Source: Craterostigma plantagineum (lineage: Eukaryota; Streptophyta; Magnoliopsida; Lamiales; Linderniaceae). Taken from it: a stretch of DNA of 64,000 nucleotides. Where the stretch lies: NCBI GenBank assembly GCA_027422505.1, contig JAPQWV010000727.1:62001-126000 (forward strand). The letters run 5' to 3'. Each line of letters begins with the position of its first letter. The first letter of the stretch is position 1. The notes below the pieces were generated by a model, which was not told the origin of the DNA, ran no database searches, and saw nothing but the letters and a program-made list of their open reading frames with translations. The position numbers and the translations under genes are program-made. Below, piece by piece: positions 35,701 through 47,473 of the stretch.

Positions 35701-36367
35701 CGCTCAGGAAATGAATCGGGCCCCCATCTGCAAAGTCACTGACCTCCGCCAAGAGTCGAAAGGACCTGTCCACTATCCAGTGTTCACGGTAATGAGGCAG
35801 GATGAGAGCTACAGTGAAGTCAGTGAGGCGGACTTCAAGTTTCTGCGCCTGGGTGACCTGTACAGCATGCTGGAATCCACGAAGCAGTTCAGACTCGTCC
35901 TCAAAAGTTCTGGACATCTCGTACGAGCTGAACCGGTCACCATGGGATATGTGGCTCTCAAGCGCCACATGCTCCGACAGGTCAGATTCTTCGCCACCTA
36001 CGATCTGCAGATGGCGGTGGAGCACAACCTGAAGAAGGTGGATCTGACTCGCCCATCTTTCAAGAATGCGGACGACTACCGAGAAGGCGATGTGATCGAC
36101 GGAGACGATCCGGCAGTCGCCTACTCGAACTACAAGGGAAAGATGAGGCTGCTGCGCTGCTCCGAAGTGGCAAAGTTCTCGGATGGGACGCTCACCATCA
36201 TCCAAGACAAACTCATGAGGATTTTCCGCATCCTTTCGGAAGAAGATCCACTCTGCCGATCCAAGTTCGCGAAGCTCATTGACGCGATAGCTGATCGAAT
36301 GGTCCTTCGAAGGAATCTCCGCGCCTTCGAGTTCAAGCTAGGACTTCGCGAAACACTAACACGCTAA
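32729..36367 (+). pseudogene. Third ORF of copy D: long post-pol protein of unknown function, two frameshifts
   Basis: Starts at ATG 32729 (MTDRDQGTLEALEAAAIQRD) in frame 2 and ends at TAA 36365-36367, about 1,200 codons in all. The N-terminal module (to about residue 290) has VYLQQFWHTLQI, LPQPWRTLYLLVDKCMSGKH, YDDIIWMDLVSMI and YMRWLPALIKHF. The same QFW..., PWRTL..., N/DKC.S.KHAG pattern is in copies B and C, and resembles uncharacterised ORFs I recall beside Asteraceae retrotransposons. A 4-base deletion relative to copy B near 33595 shifts to frame 1, a Ser/Thr/Pro-rich linker; an extra A near 34585 returns to frame 2. Next come ELFYILRARFESMTELDEEE, two near-copies of a 20-residue Thr/Pro unit (SETLIVTSALETT and SEPLTVTSTLEATT), then a C-terminal domain with IWRCKEQIITTFDEYELMN, PICKVTDLRQESKG and EVAKFSDGTLTIIQ. 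I see no signal peptide, membrane span or enzyme motif, so I do not call it env. Confidence 0.85.
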
Positions 36368-36412
36368 TCCACCATCACAACGCCCAAGATCCAAGACTCC
36401 CAACAATTGACA

Positions 36413-36425
36413 CAAAGGGGGAGAT
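36413..36425 (+). other. Polypurine tract of copy D
   Basis: CAAAGGGGGAGAT ends directly at the TG of the 3' LTR and lies 46 bases after the third-ORF stop; identical in copy B. Confidence 0.92.
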
Positions 36426-36723
36426 TGTTAGGATATTTAGTGATTGTGTCAATAGTTTATGTCTTGGGATTAATATTGTAATTATCTTTTTAGCTTGGGC
36501 TTTGGACTAGAATGTATTTAGTTAATCTTTAGTGTTTGGGCCTTAATATACCTAGGGTTAATGTGGTATATAAGGTTTTACCAACACCATTTGAAATGTA
36601 ATCAAAGATCAAAAGGCTAACCCTAGTTTTCACACACTACACACACTTGAAGGTGAGAAATTCTCCCTTTTTCATTCCATCAAAGCCTCTTTGATTCCTT
36701 GTTTGGTGCATTCGGGACCAAAA
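36426..36723 (+). repeat. 3' LTR of copy D (298 bp)
   Basis: Starts TGTTAGGATATTTAG and ends GGGACCAAAA; the final CA has become AA. Five differences from the 5' LTR. The TATATAA box is at 36567-36573. Confidence 0.97.
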
Positions 36724-36728
36724 AGGAT
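36724..36728. repeat. Target-site duplication, right copy (AGGAT)
   Basis: AGGAT followed by CAATGTTCTTATTATG, which is the exact continuation of the satellite monomer interrupted at 22480. Confidence 0.95.
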
Positions 36729-37214
36729 CAATGTTCTTATTATGTAGTATGCTTGATAAAACCAACCATTTCACTCTTAGATGTTCTCCCCAAATTCGAA
36801 GGTATTTTCTACATGAATACGAGTACTTATTTCCCGGAATTAAGTACTTTAGACCTTGATTTAGGTATTTTATTATTGAATTCAAGTACTCAACCGTAAA
36901 CGAAAGTGAGGTGGCTAGAAAACTAATTTTGTGGTGTTGATGAGGATCGATGTTCTTATTATGTAAAATGCTTGATAAAACCAACCATTTCAAGCTTAGA
37001 TGTTCTCCTCCAATTCGCAGGTATTTTCTACATGGGTATGAGTAGTTATTTCCTGGAGTTAAGTACTTTAGACCTTGATTTAGGTATTTTATTATTGAAT
37101 TCAAGTACTCGACCGTAAACGAAAGTTAGGTAGTAAGAAAACTAATTTACTGGTGTTGATGAGGATCGATGTTCTTATTATGTAGAATGCTTGATAAAAC
37201 AAACCATTTCAGTC

Positions 37215-40200
37215 TTAGATATTATCTTCCAATTCCAGGTATTTTCTACATGAATATGAGTATTTATTTTCTGAAATTAAGTACTTTAGACCCTGATTTA
37301 GGTATTTTATTATTGAATTCAAGTACTCGACCGTAAAGGAAAGTGAGGTGGCTAGAAAACTAGTCTTGTGGTGTTGACGAGGATCAATGTTCTTATTATG
37401 TAGAATGCTTGATAAAACCAACCATTTCAGTCATAGATGTTCTCCCTCAATTCGCAGGCACTTTCTACATGAATATGAGTATTTATTTTCTGAAATTAAG
37501 TACTTTAGACCTTGATTTAGGTATTTTATTATTGAATTCAAGTACTCGACCGTAAACGAAAGTGAGGTGGCTGGAAAACTAATTTTTTGGTCTTGATGAG
37601 GATCAATGTTCCTATTATGTAGAATGCTTGATAAAACCAACCATGTCAGTATTAGATGTTCTCCCCCACTTCGCAGGTATTTTCTAAATAAATATGAGTA
37701 TTTATTTCCTGAAATTAAGTACTTTACACCATAACTTAGGTATTTTATTATTGAATTAAAGTACTCGACCGTAAACGAAAGTTAGGTAACTAGAAAAATG
37801 ATTTTGTGGTGTTGATGAGGATCAATGTTCTTATTATGTAGAATGCTTGATAAAACCAATCATTTCACTCTTAGATGTTTTCCCCCAATTCGAAGGTATT
37901 TTCTACATGATTATGAGTACTAATTTCCCGTAATTAAGTACTTTAGACCTTGATTTAGGTATTTTATTATTGTATTCAAGTACTCGACCGTAAACGAAAG
38001 TGAGGTGGCTAGAAAATAATTTTGTGGTGTTGATGAGGATCAATGTTCTTATTATGTAGAATGCTTGATAAAACCAACCATTTCGGTCTTAGATGTTCTC
38101 CCCAACTTCGCAGGTATTTTCTACATGAATATGAGTATTTTTTCCTATAGTCAAGTATTTTACACCTTGATATAGGTATATTTTTTTATTGAATTCAAGT
38201 ACTCGACCGTAAACGAAAGTGATGTGGCTGGAAAACTAATTTTGTGGTGTTACTGAGGATCAATATTATTTCAGTCTTTTATGTTCACCCCCAATTCGCA
38301 GGTATTTTCTACATGGATATGAGTATTTATTTCCTGGAATTAAGTACTTTAGACTCAAGTACTCGACCATAAACGAAAGTGGGGTGGCTAGAAAACCAAT
38401 TTTGTGGTGTTGATGAGGATGAATATTCATATTATGTAGAATGCTTCATAAAACCAACCATTTGAGTCTTAGATGTTCTCCCCCAATTCGCATGTATTTT
38501 CTACATGGATATGAGTATTTATTTCCTGGGGTTATACTTTAGACCTTGACTTAGGTATTTTATTATTGAATTCAATTACTCGACCGTAAAGGAAAGTGAG
38601 GTGGCTAGAAAACTAATTTTGAGGTGTTGATGAGGATCAATGTTCATATTATGTAGAATGCTTGATAAAACCAACCATGTCAGTCTTAGATGTTCTCCTT
38701 CACTTCGCAGGTATTTTCTACATGGATATGAGTATTTATTTCCTGAAATTAAGTACTTTAAACCTTGATTTAGGTATTTTATTACTGAATTCAAGTACTC
38801 GATCGTAAACGAGAGTGAGGTGGCTACAAAACTAATCTTGTGGTGTTGATGAGGGTCAATGTTCTTATTATGTAGTGCTTGATAAAACCAACCATTTCAG
38901 TCCTAGATATTCTCCCCCAATTCGCAGGTATTTCTACATGAATATGAGCATTTATTTTCTGAAATTAAATACTTTAAACGTTGATTTAGGTATTTTCTTA
39001 TTTAATTCAAGTACTCGACCGTGAAGGAAAGTAAGGTGGCTAGAAAACTAATCTTGTGGTGTTGATGAGTATCAATGTTCTTATTATGTAAGTACTTGAT
39101 AAAACCAACCATTTCACTCTTAGAGGTTCTCCCCCAATTCGCAGGTATTTTCTACATGAATATGGGTATTTATTTCCTGGAGTTAGGATCTTTGGACCTT
39201 GATTTAGGTATTTTATTATTGAATTCAAGTACTCGACCGTAAACGAAAATGAGGTGGCTAGAAAACTAATTTTGTGGTGTTGAAGAGGATCAATGTTCAT
39301 GTAGAATGCTTGATAAAACCAACCGTTCAGTCTTAGATGTTCTCCCCCAATTCGCAGGTATTTTCTACATGGATATGAGTAGTTATTTCCTGGAGTTAAG
39401 TACTTTAGACCTTGATTTAGGTATTTTATTATTGAATTCAATACTCGACCGTAGAATACTTGATAAAACCAACCATTTCAGTCTTAGATGTTCTCCTCCA
39501 ATTCGCAGGTATTTTCTACATGAATATGAGTAATTATTTTCTGAAATGAAGTACTTTGGACCTTGATTTAGGTATTTTATTATTGAATTCAAGTACTCGA
39601 CCGTAAACGAAAGTGAGGTGGCTAGAAAACTAATTTTCTGGTGTTGATGAGGATCAATGTTCCTATTATGTAGAATGCTTGATAAAACCAACCATTTCAC
39701 TCTTAAATGTTTTCCCCCAATTCGAAGGTATTTTCTACATGAATATGAGGACTTATTTCCCGTAATTAAGTACTTTAGACCTTGATTTAGGTATTTTATT
39801 ATTGTATTCAAGTACTCGACCGTAAACGAAAGTGAGGTGGCTAGAAAATATTTGTGGTGTTGATGAGGATCAATGTTCTATGTAGAATGCTTGATAAAAC
39901 CAACCATTTCAGTCTTAGATGTTCTCGCCAACTTCGCAGGTATTTTCTACATGAATTGAATATTTTTTCCTATAGTTAAGTATTTTACACCCTGATATAG
40001 GTATATTTTATTATTGAATTCAAGTACTCGACCGTAAACGAAAGTGACGTGGCTAGAAAACTAATTTTGTGGTGTTACTGAGGATCAATATTATTTCAGT
40101 CTTATATGTTCACCCCCAATTCGCAGGTATTTTCTACATGGATATGAGTATTTATTTTCTGGAATTAAGTACTTTAGACCTTGATTTAGGTATTTTATAT

Positions 40201-40300
40201 TGAACTCAAGTACTCGACCATAAACGAAAGTGAGGAGGCTAGAAAACCAATTTTGTGGTGTTGATGAGGATGAATGTTCTTTTATGTAGAATGGTTGATA
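37215..40300. repeat. Segment of block 3 duplicated at 42930-46045
   Basis: The succession of variant monomers here (CATAGATGTTCTCCCTCAA near 37435, TTCTAAATAAATATGAG near 37683, the short monomer near 38251, GTTAGGATCTTTGGACC near 39183, the broken monomer ending GACCGTAGAATACTTG near 39450, the next short monomer near 40076) recurs in the same order from 42930 to 46045 at an offset of about 5.5-5.75 kb. The second copy has one monomer fewer in the 44380 region and an additional one near 45240-45400. Confidence 0.85.
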
Positions 40301-43130
40301 AAACTAACCATTTCAGTCTTACATGCTCTCCCCCAATTCGCATGTATTTCCTACATGGATATGAGTATTTATTTCCTGGAGTTAAGTACTTTAGACCTTG
40401 ACTTAGGTATTTTATTATTGAATTCAAGTACTCGACCGTAAAGGAAAGTGAGGTGGCTAGAAAACTAATTTTGTGGTGTTGAAGAGGATCAATGTTCATG
40501 TAGAATGCTTGATAAAACCAACCATTTCAGTCTTAGATGTTCTCCCCCAATTCGCAGGTATTTTCTACATGGATATGAGTAGTTATTTCCTGGAGTTAAG
40601 TACTTTAGACCTTGATTAGGTATTTATTATTGAACTCAAGTACTCGACCGTTAACGAAAGTGAGATGGCTAGAAAACTAATTTTGTGGTGTTTATGAGGA
40701 TCGATGTTCTTATTATGTAGAATACTTGATAATACCAACCATTTCAGTCTTAGATGTTCTCCTCCAATTCGCAGGTATTTTCTACATGAATATGAGTAAT
40801 TATTTTCGGAAATTAAGTACTTTGGACCTTGATTTAGGTATTTTATTATTGAATTCAAGTACTCGACCGTAAACGAAAGTGAGGTGGCTAGAAAACTAAT
40901 TTTCTGGTGTTGATGAGGATCAATGTTCCTATTATGTAGAATGCTTGACTAAACCTACCATGTCAGTCTTAGATGTTCTCCCCCACTTCGCAGGTATTTT
41001 CTACATGAATATGAGTATTTATTTCCTGAAATTAAGTACTTTACACCTTAATTTATGTATTTTATTATTGAATTCAAGTACTCGACCGTAAACGAAAGTT
41101 AGGTAGCTAGAAAAATGATTTTGTGGTGTTGATGAGGACCAATGTTCTTATCATGTAGAATGCTTGATAAAACCAACCATTTCACTCTTAAATGTTTTCC
41201 CCCAATTCGAAGGTATTTTCTACATGAATATGAGTACTTATTTCCCGTAATTAAGTACTTTAGACCTTGATTTAGGTATTTTATTATTGAATTCAAGTAC
41301 TCAACCGTAAACGAAAGTGAGGTGGCTAGAAAACTAATTTTGTGGTGTTGATGAGGATCGATGTTCTTATTATGTAAAATGCTTGATAAACCTAACCATT
41401 TCAGGCTTAGATGTTCTCCTCCAATTCGCAGGTATTTTCTACATGGATATGAGTAGTTATTTCCTGGAGTTAACTACTTTAGACCTTGATTTAGGTATTT
41501 TATTACTGAATTCAAGTACTCGACCGTAACAGAAAGTGAGGTGGCTAGAAAACTAATTTAGTGGTGTTGATGAGGATCGATGTTCTTATTATGTAGAATG
41601 CTTGATAAAACAAACCATTTCAGTCTTAGATGTTCTCCTCCGATTCCAGGTATTTTCTACATGAATATGAGTATTTATTTTCTGAAATTAAGTACTTTAG
41701 ACCCTGATTTAGGTATTTTATTATTGAATTCAAGTACTCGACCATAAAGAAAGTGAGGTGGCTAGAAAACTAATCTTGTGGTGTTGATGAGGATCAATGT
41801 TCTTATTATGTAGAATGCTTGATAAAACCAACCATTCCAGTCTTATATGTTCACCCCCAATTCGCAGGTATTTTCTACATGGACATGAGTATTTATTTCC
41901 TGGAATTAAGTACTTTAGACCTTGATTTAGGTATTTTATATTGAACTCAAGTACTCGACCATAAACGAAAGTGAGGAGGCTAGAAAACCAATTTTGTGGT
42001 GTTGATGAGGATGAATGTTCTTTTATGTAGAATGGTTGATAAAACTAACCATTTCAGTCTTACATGTTCTCCCCCAATTCGCATGTATTTTCTACATGGA
42101 TATGAGTATTTATTTCCTGGAGTTAAGTACTTTAGACCTTGACTTAGGTATTTTATTATTGAATTCAAGTACTCGACCGTAAAGGAAAGTGAGGTGGCTA
42201 GAAAACTAATTTTGTGGTGTTGAAGAGGATCAATGTTCATGTAGAATGCTTGATAAAACCAACCATTTCAGTCTTAGATGTTCTCCCCCAATTCGCAGGT
42301 ATTTTCTACATGGATATGAGTAGTTATTTCCTGGAGTTAAGTACTTTAGACATTGATTTAGGTATTTATTATTGAACTCAAGTACTCGACCGTAAACGAA
42401 AGTGAGATGGCTAGAAAACTAATTTTGTGGTGTTTATGAGGATCGATGTTCTTATTGTGTAGAATACTTGATAAAACCAACTATTTCAGTCTTAGATGTT
42501 CTCCTCCAATTCGCAGGTATTTTCTACATGAATATGAGTAATTATTTTCGGAAATTAAGTACTTTGGACCTTGATTTAGGTTTTTATTATTGAATTCAAG
42601 TAGTCGACCGTAAACGAAAGTGAGGTGGCTACAAAACTAATTTTCTGGTGTTGATGAGGATCAATGTTCCTATTATGTAGAATGCTTGATTAAACCTACC
42701 ATGTCAGTCTTAGATGTTCTCCCCCACTTCGCAGGTATTTTCTACATGAATATGAGTATTTATTTCCTGAAATTAAGTACTTTACACCTTAATTTATGTA
42801 TTTTATTATTGAATTCAAGTACTCGACCGTAAACGAAAGTTAGGTAGCTAGAAAAATGATTTTGTGGTGTTGATGAGGACCAATGTTCTTATCATGTAGA
42901 ATGCTTGATAAAACCAACCATTTCACTCTTAAATGTTTTCCCCCAATTCGAAGGTATTTTCTACATGAATATGAGTACTTATTTCCCGTAATTAAGTACT
43001 TTAGACCTTGATTTAGGTATTTTATTATTGTATTCAAGTACTCGACCGTAAAGGAAAGTGAGGTGGCTAGAAAACTAGTCTTGTGGTGTTGACGAGGATC
43101 AATGTTCTTATTATGTAGAATGCTTGATAA
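40239..43130. repeat. Two adjacent copies of an 8-monomer unit (about 1,741 bp)
   Basis: Marker variants at 40239 and 41099 recur at 41980 and 42840, both exactly 1,741 bp on. The unit includes the GTTGAAGAGGATC monomer and the TTTCCCGTAATTAAG monomer. Confidence 0.85.
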
Positions 43131-46100
43131 AACCAACCATTTCAGTCATAGATGTTCTCCCTCAATTCGCAGGCACTTTCTACATGAATATGAGTATTTA
43201 TTTTCTGAAATTAAGTACTTTAGACCTTGATTTAGGTATTTTATTATTGAATTCAAGTACTCGACCGTAAACGAAAGTGAGGTGGCTGGAAAACTAATTT
43301 TCTGGTCTTGATGAGGATCAATGTTCCTATTATGTAGAATACTTGATAAAACCAACCATGTCAGTATTAGATGTTCTCCCCCACTTCGCAGGTATTTTCT
43401 AAATAAATATGAGTATTTATTTCCTGAAATTAAGTACTTTACACCATAACTTAGGTATTTTATTATTGAATTAAAGTACTCGACCGTAAACGAAAGTTGG
43501 GTAACTAGAAAAATGATTTTGTGGTGTTGATGAGGATCAATGTTCTTATTATGTAGAATGCTTGATAAAACCAATCATTTCACTCTTAGATGTTTTCCCC
43601 CAATTCGAAGGTATTTCCTACATGATTATGAGTACTTATTTCCCGTAATTAAGTACTTTAGACCTTGATTTAGGTATTTTATTATTGTATTCAAGTACTC
43701 GACCGTAAACGAAAGTGAGGTGGCTAGAAAATAATTTGTGGTGTTGATGAGGATCAATGTTCTTATTATGTAGAATGGTTGATAAAACCAACCATTTCGG
43801 TCTTAGATGTTCTCCCCAACTTCGCAGGTATTTTCTACATGAATATGAGTATTTTTTCCTATAGTCAAGTATTTTACACCTTGATATAGGTATATTTTTA
43901 TTGAATTCAAGTACTCGACCGTAAACGAAAGTGATGTGGCTGGAAAACTAATTTTGTGGTGTTACTGAGGATCAATATTATTTCAGTCTTTTATGTTCAC
44001 CCCCAATTCGCAGGTATTTTCTACATGGATATGAGTATTTATTTCCTGGAATTAAGTACTTTAGACCTTGATTTAGGTATTTTGTATTGAACTCAAGTAC
44101 TCGACCATAAACGAAAGTGGGGTGGCTAGAAAACCAATTTTGTGGTGTTGATGAGGATGAATATTCATATTATGTAGAATGCTTCATAAAACCAACCATT
44201 TGAGTCTTAGATGTTCTCCCCCAATTCGCATGTATTTTCTACATGGATATGAGTATTTATTTCTTGGGGTTAAGTACTTTAGACCTTGACTTAGGTATTT
44301 TATTATTGAATTCAATTACTCGACCGTAAAGGAAAGTGAGGTGGCTAGAAAACTAATTTTGTGGTGTTGATGAGGATCAATGTTCATATTATGTAGTGCT
44401 TGATAAAACCAACCATTTCAGTCCTAGATATTCTCCCCCAATTCGCAGGTATTTCTACATGAATATGAGTATTTATTTTCTGAAATTAAATACTTTAAAA
44501 GTTGATTTAGGTATTTTATTATTTAATTCAAGTACTCGACCGTGAAGGAAAGTAAGGTGGCTAGAAAACTAATCTTGTGGTGTTGATGAGTATCAATGTT
44601 CTTATTATGTAAGTACTTGATAAAACCAACCATTTCACTCTTAGAGGTTCTCCCCCAATTCGCAGGTATTTTCTACATGAATATGGGTATTTATTTCCAG
44701 GAGTTAGGATCTTTGGACCTTGATTTAGGTATTTTATTATTGAATTCAAGTACTCGACCGTAAACGAAAATGAGGTGGCTAGAAAACTAATTTTGTGGTG
44801 TTGAAGAGGATCAATGTTCATGTAGAATGCTTGATAAAACCAACCGTTTCAGTCTTAGATGTTCTCCCCCAATTCGCAGGTATTTTCTACATGGATATGA
44901 GTAGTTATTTCCTGGAGTTAAGTACTTTAGACCTTGATTTAGGTATTTTATTATTGAATTCAATACTCGACCGTAGAATACTTGATAAAACCAACCATTT
45001 CAGTCTTAGATGTTCTCCTCCAATTCGCAGGTATTTTCTACATGAATATGAGTAATTATTTTCTGAAATGAAGTACTTTGGACCTTGATTTAGGTATTTT
45101 ATTATTGAATTCAAGTACTCGACCGTAAACGAAAGTGAGGTGGCTAGAAAACTAATTTTCTGGTGTTGATGAGGATCAATGTTCCTATTATGTAGAATGC
45201 TTGATAAAACCTACCATGTCAGTCTTAGATGTTCTCCCCCACTTCGCAGGTATTTTCTACATGAATATGAGTATTTATTTTCTGAAATTAAGTACTTTAG
45301 ACCTTGATTTAGGTAATTTATTATAGAATTCAAGTACTCCACCGTAAACGAAAGTGAGGTGGCCAGAAAACTAATTTTCTGGTGTTGATGAGGATCAATG
45401 TTCCTATTATGTAGAATGCTTGATAAAACCAACCATTTCACTCTTAAATGTTTTCCCCCAATTCGAAGGTATTTTCTACATGAATATGAGGACTTATTTC
45501 CCGTAATTAAGTACTTTAGACCTTGATTTAGGTATTTTATTATTGTATTCAAGTACTCGACCGTAAACGAAAGTGAGGTGGCTAGAAAATAATTTTGTGG
45601 TGTTGATGAGGATCAATGTTCTTATTATGTAGAATGCTTGATAAAACCAACCATTTCAGTCTTAGATGTTCTCCCCAACTTCGCAGGTATTTTCTACATG
45701 AATGAGTATTTTTTCCTATAGTTAAGTATTTTACACCCTGATATAGGTATATTTTATTATTGAATTCAAGTACTCGACCGTAAACGAAAGTGACGTGGCT
45801 AGAAAACTAATTTTGTGGTGTTACTGAGGATCAATATTATTTCAGTCTTATATGTTCACCCCCAATTCGCAGGTATTTTCTACATGGATATGAGTATTTA
45901 TTTCCTGGAATTAAGTACTTTAGACCTTGATTTAGGTATTTTATATTGAACTCAAGTACTCGACCGTAAACGAAAGTGAGGTGGCTAGAAAACTAATTTT
46001 GTGGTGTTGATGAGGTTGAATGTTCTTTTATGTAGAATGCTTGATAAAACCAACCATTTCAGTCTTAGATGTTCTCCCCCAATTCGCATGTATTTTCTAC

Positions 46101-47473
46101 ATGGATATGAGTATTTATTTCCTGGAGTTAAGTACTTTAGACCTTGACTTAGGTATTTTATTATTGAATTCAAGTACTCGACCGTAAAGGAAAGTGAGGT
46201 GGCTAGAAAACTAATTTTGTGGTGTTGATGAGGATCAATGTTCATGTAGAATGCTTGATAAAACCAACCATTTCAGTCTTAGATGTTCTCCCCAATTCGC
46301 AGGTATTTTCTACATGGATATGAGTAGTTATTTCCTGGAGTTAAGTACTTTAGACCTTGATTTAGGTATTTATTATTGAACTCAAGTACTCGACCGTTAA
46401 CGAAAGTGAGATGGCTAGAAAACTAATTTTGTGGTGTTTATGAGGATCGATGTTCTTTATGTAGAATACTTGATAATACCAACCATTTCAGTCTTAGATG
46501 TTCTCCTCCAATTCGCAGGTATTTTCTACATGAATATGAGTAATTATTTTATGAAATTAAGTACTTTGGACCTTGATTTTAGGTATTTTATTATTGAATT
46601 CAAGTACTCGACCGTAAACGAAAGTGAGGTGGCTAGAAAACTAATTTTCTAGTGTTGATGAGGATCAATGTTCCTATTATGTAGAATGCTTGATAAAACC
46701 TACCATGTCAGTCTTAGATGTTCTCCCCACTTCGCAGGTATTTTCTACATGAATATGAGTATTTATTTTCCGAAATTAAGTACTTTAGACCTTGATTTAG
46801 GTAATTTATTATAGAATTCAAGTACTCCACCGTAAACGAAAGTGAGGTGGCTAGAAAACTAATTTTCTGGTGTTGATGAGGATCAATGTTCCTATTATGT
46901 AGAATGCTTGATAAAACCAACCATTTCACTGTTAAATGTTTTCCCCCAATTCGAAGGTATTTTCTACATGAATATGAGTACTTATTTGCCGTAATTATGT
47001 ACTTTAGACCTTGATTTAGGTATTTTATTATTGTATTCAAGTACTCGACCGTAAACGAAAGTGAGGTGGCTAGAAAATAACTTTGTGTGTTGATGAGGAT
47101 CAATGCTCTTATTATGTAGAATGCTTGATAAAACAAACCATTTCAGTCTTAGATGTTCTCCCCAACTTCGCAGGTATTTTCTACATGAATATGAGTATTT
47201 TTTCCTATAGTTAAGTATTTTACACCCTGATATAGGTATATTTTATTATTGAATTCAAGTACTCGACCGTAAACGAAAGTGACGTGGCTAGAAAACTAAT
47301 TTTGTGGTGTTACTGAGGATCAATATTATTTCAGTCTTATATGTTCACCCCCAATTCGCAGGTATTTTCTACATGGATATGAGTATTTATTTCCTGGAAT
47401 TAAGTACTTTAGACCTTGATTTAGGTATTTTATATTGAACTCAAGTACTCGACCATAAACGAAAGTGAGGAGG

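Larger units (their letters stand above)
22481..36723 (+). mobile_element. Copy D: complete 14.2-kb Sirevirus-like Ty1/copia element inserted in the satellite
   Basis: Both LTRs (297 and 298 bp), a tRNA-Met PBS, gag, pol with the order protease-integrase-RT-RNase H, a third ORF, a purine tract and an AGGAT target-site duplication are all present. The pol order defines Ty1/copia. RT segments such as [20 protein letters not shown] and RNase H segments such as [20 protein letters not shown], together with several purine boxes after pol, are typical of Sireviruses. The LTRs differ at five positions (four substitutions, one indel). With the grass rate of 1.3e-8 per site per year this gives roughly half a million years, an inference only. 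All coding regions carry inactivating changes. At 14.2 kb it is longer than the 7-11 kb I know for this group because of about 2 kb of non-coding DNA plus the 3.6-kb third ORF after pol. Confidence 0.96.

Noticed and set aside
32729..36367. Envelope glycoprotein call for the third ORF
   Set aside because: Position fits, but no signal peptide, membrane segment or Cys-rich ectodomain is visible; labelled unknown instead.
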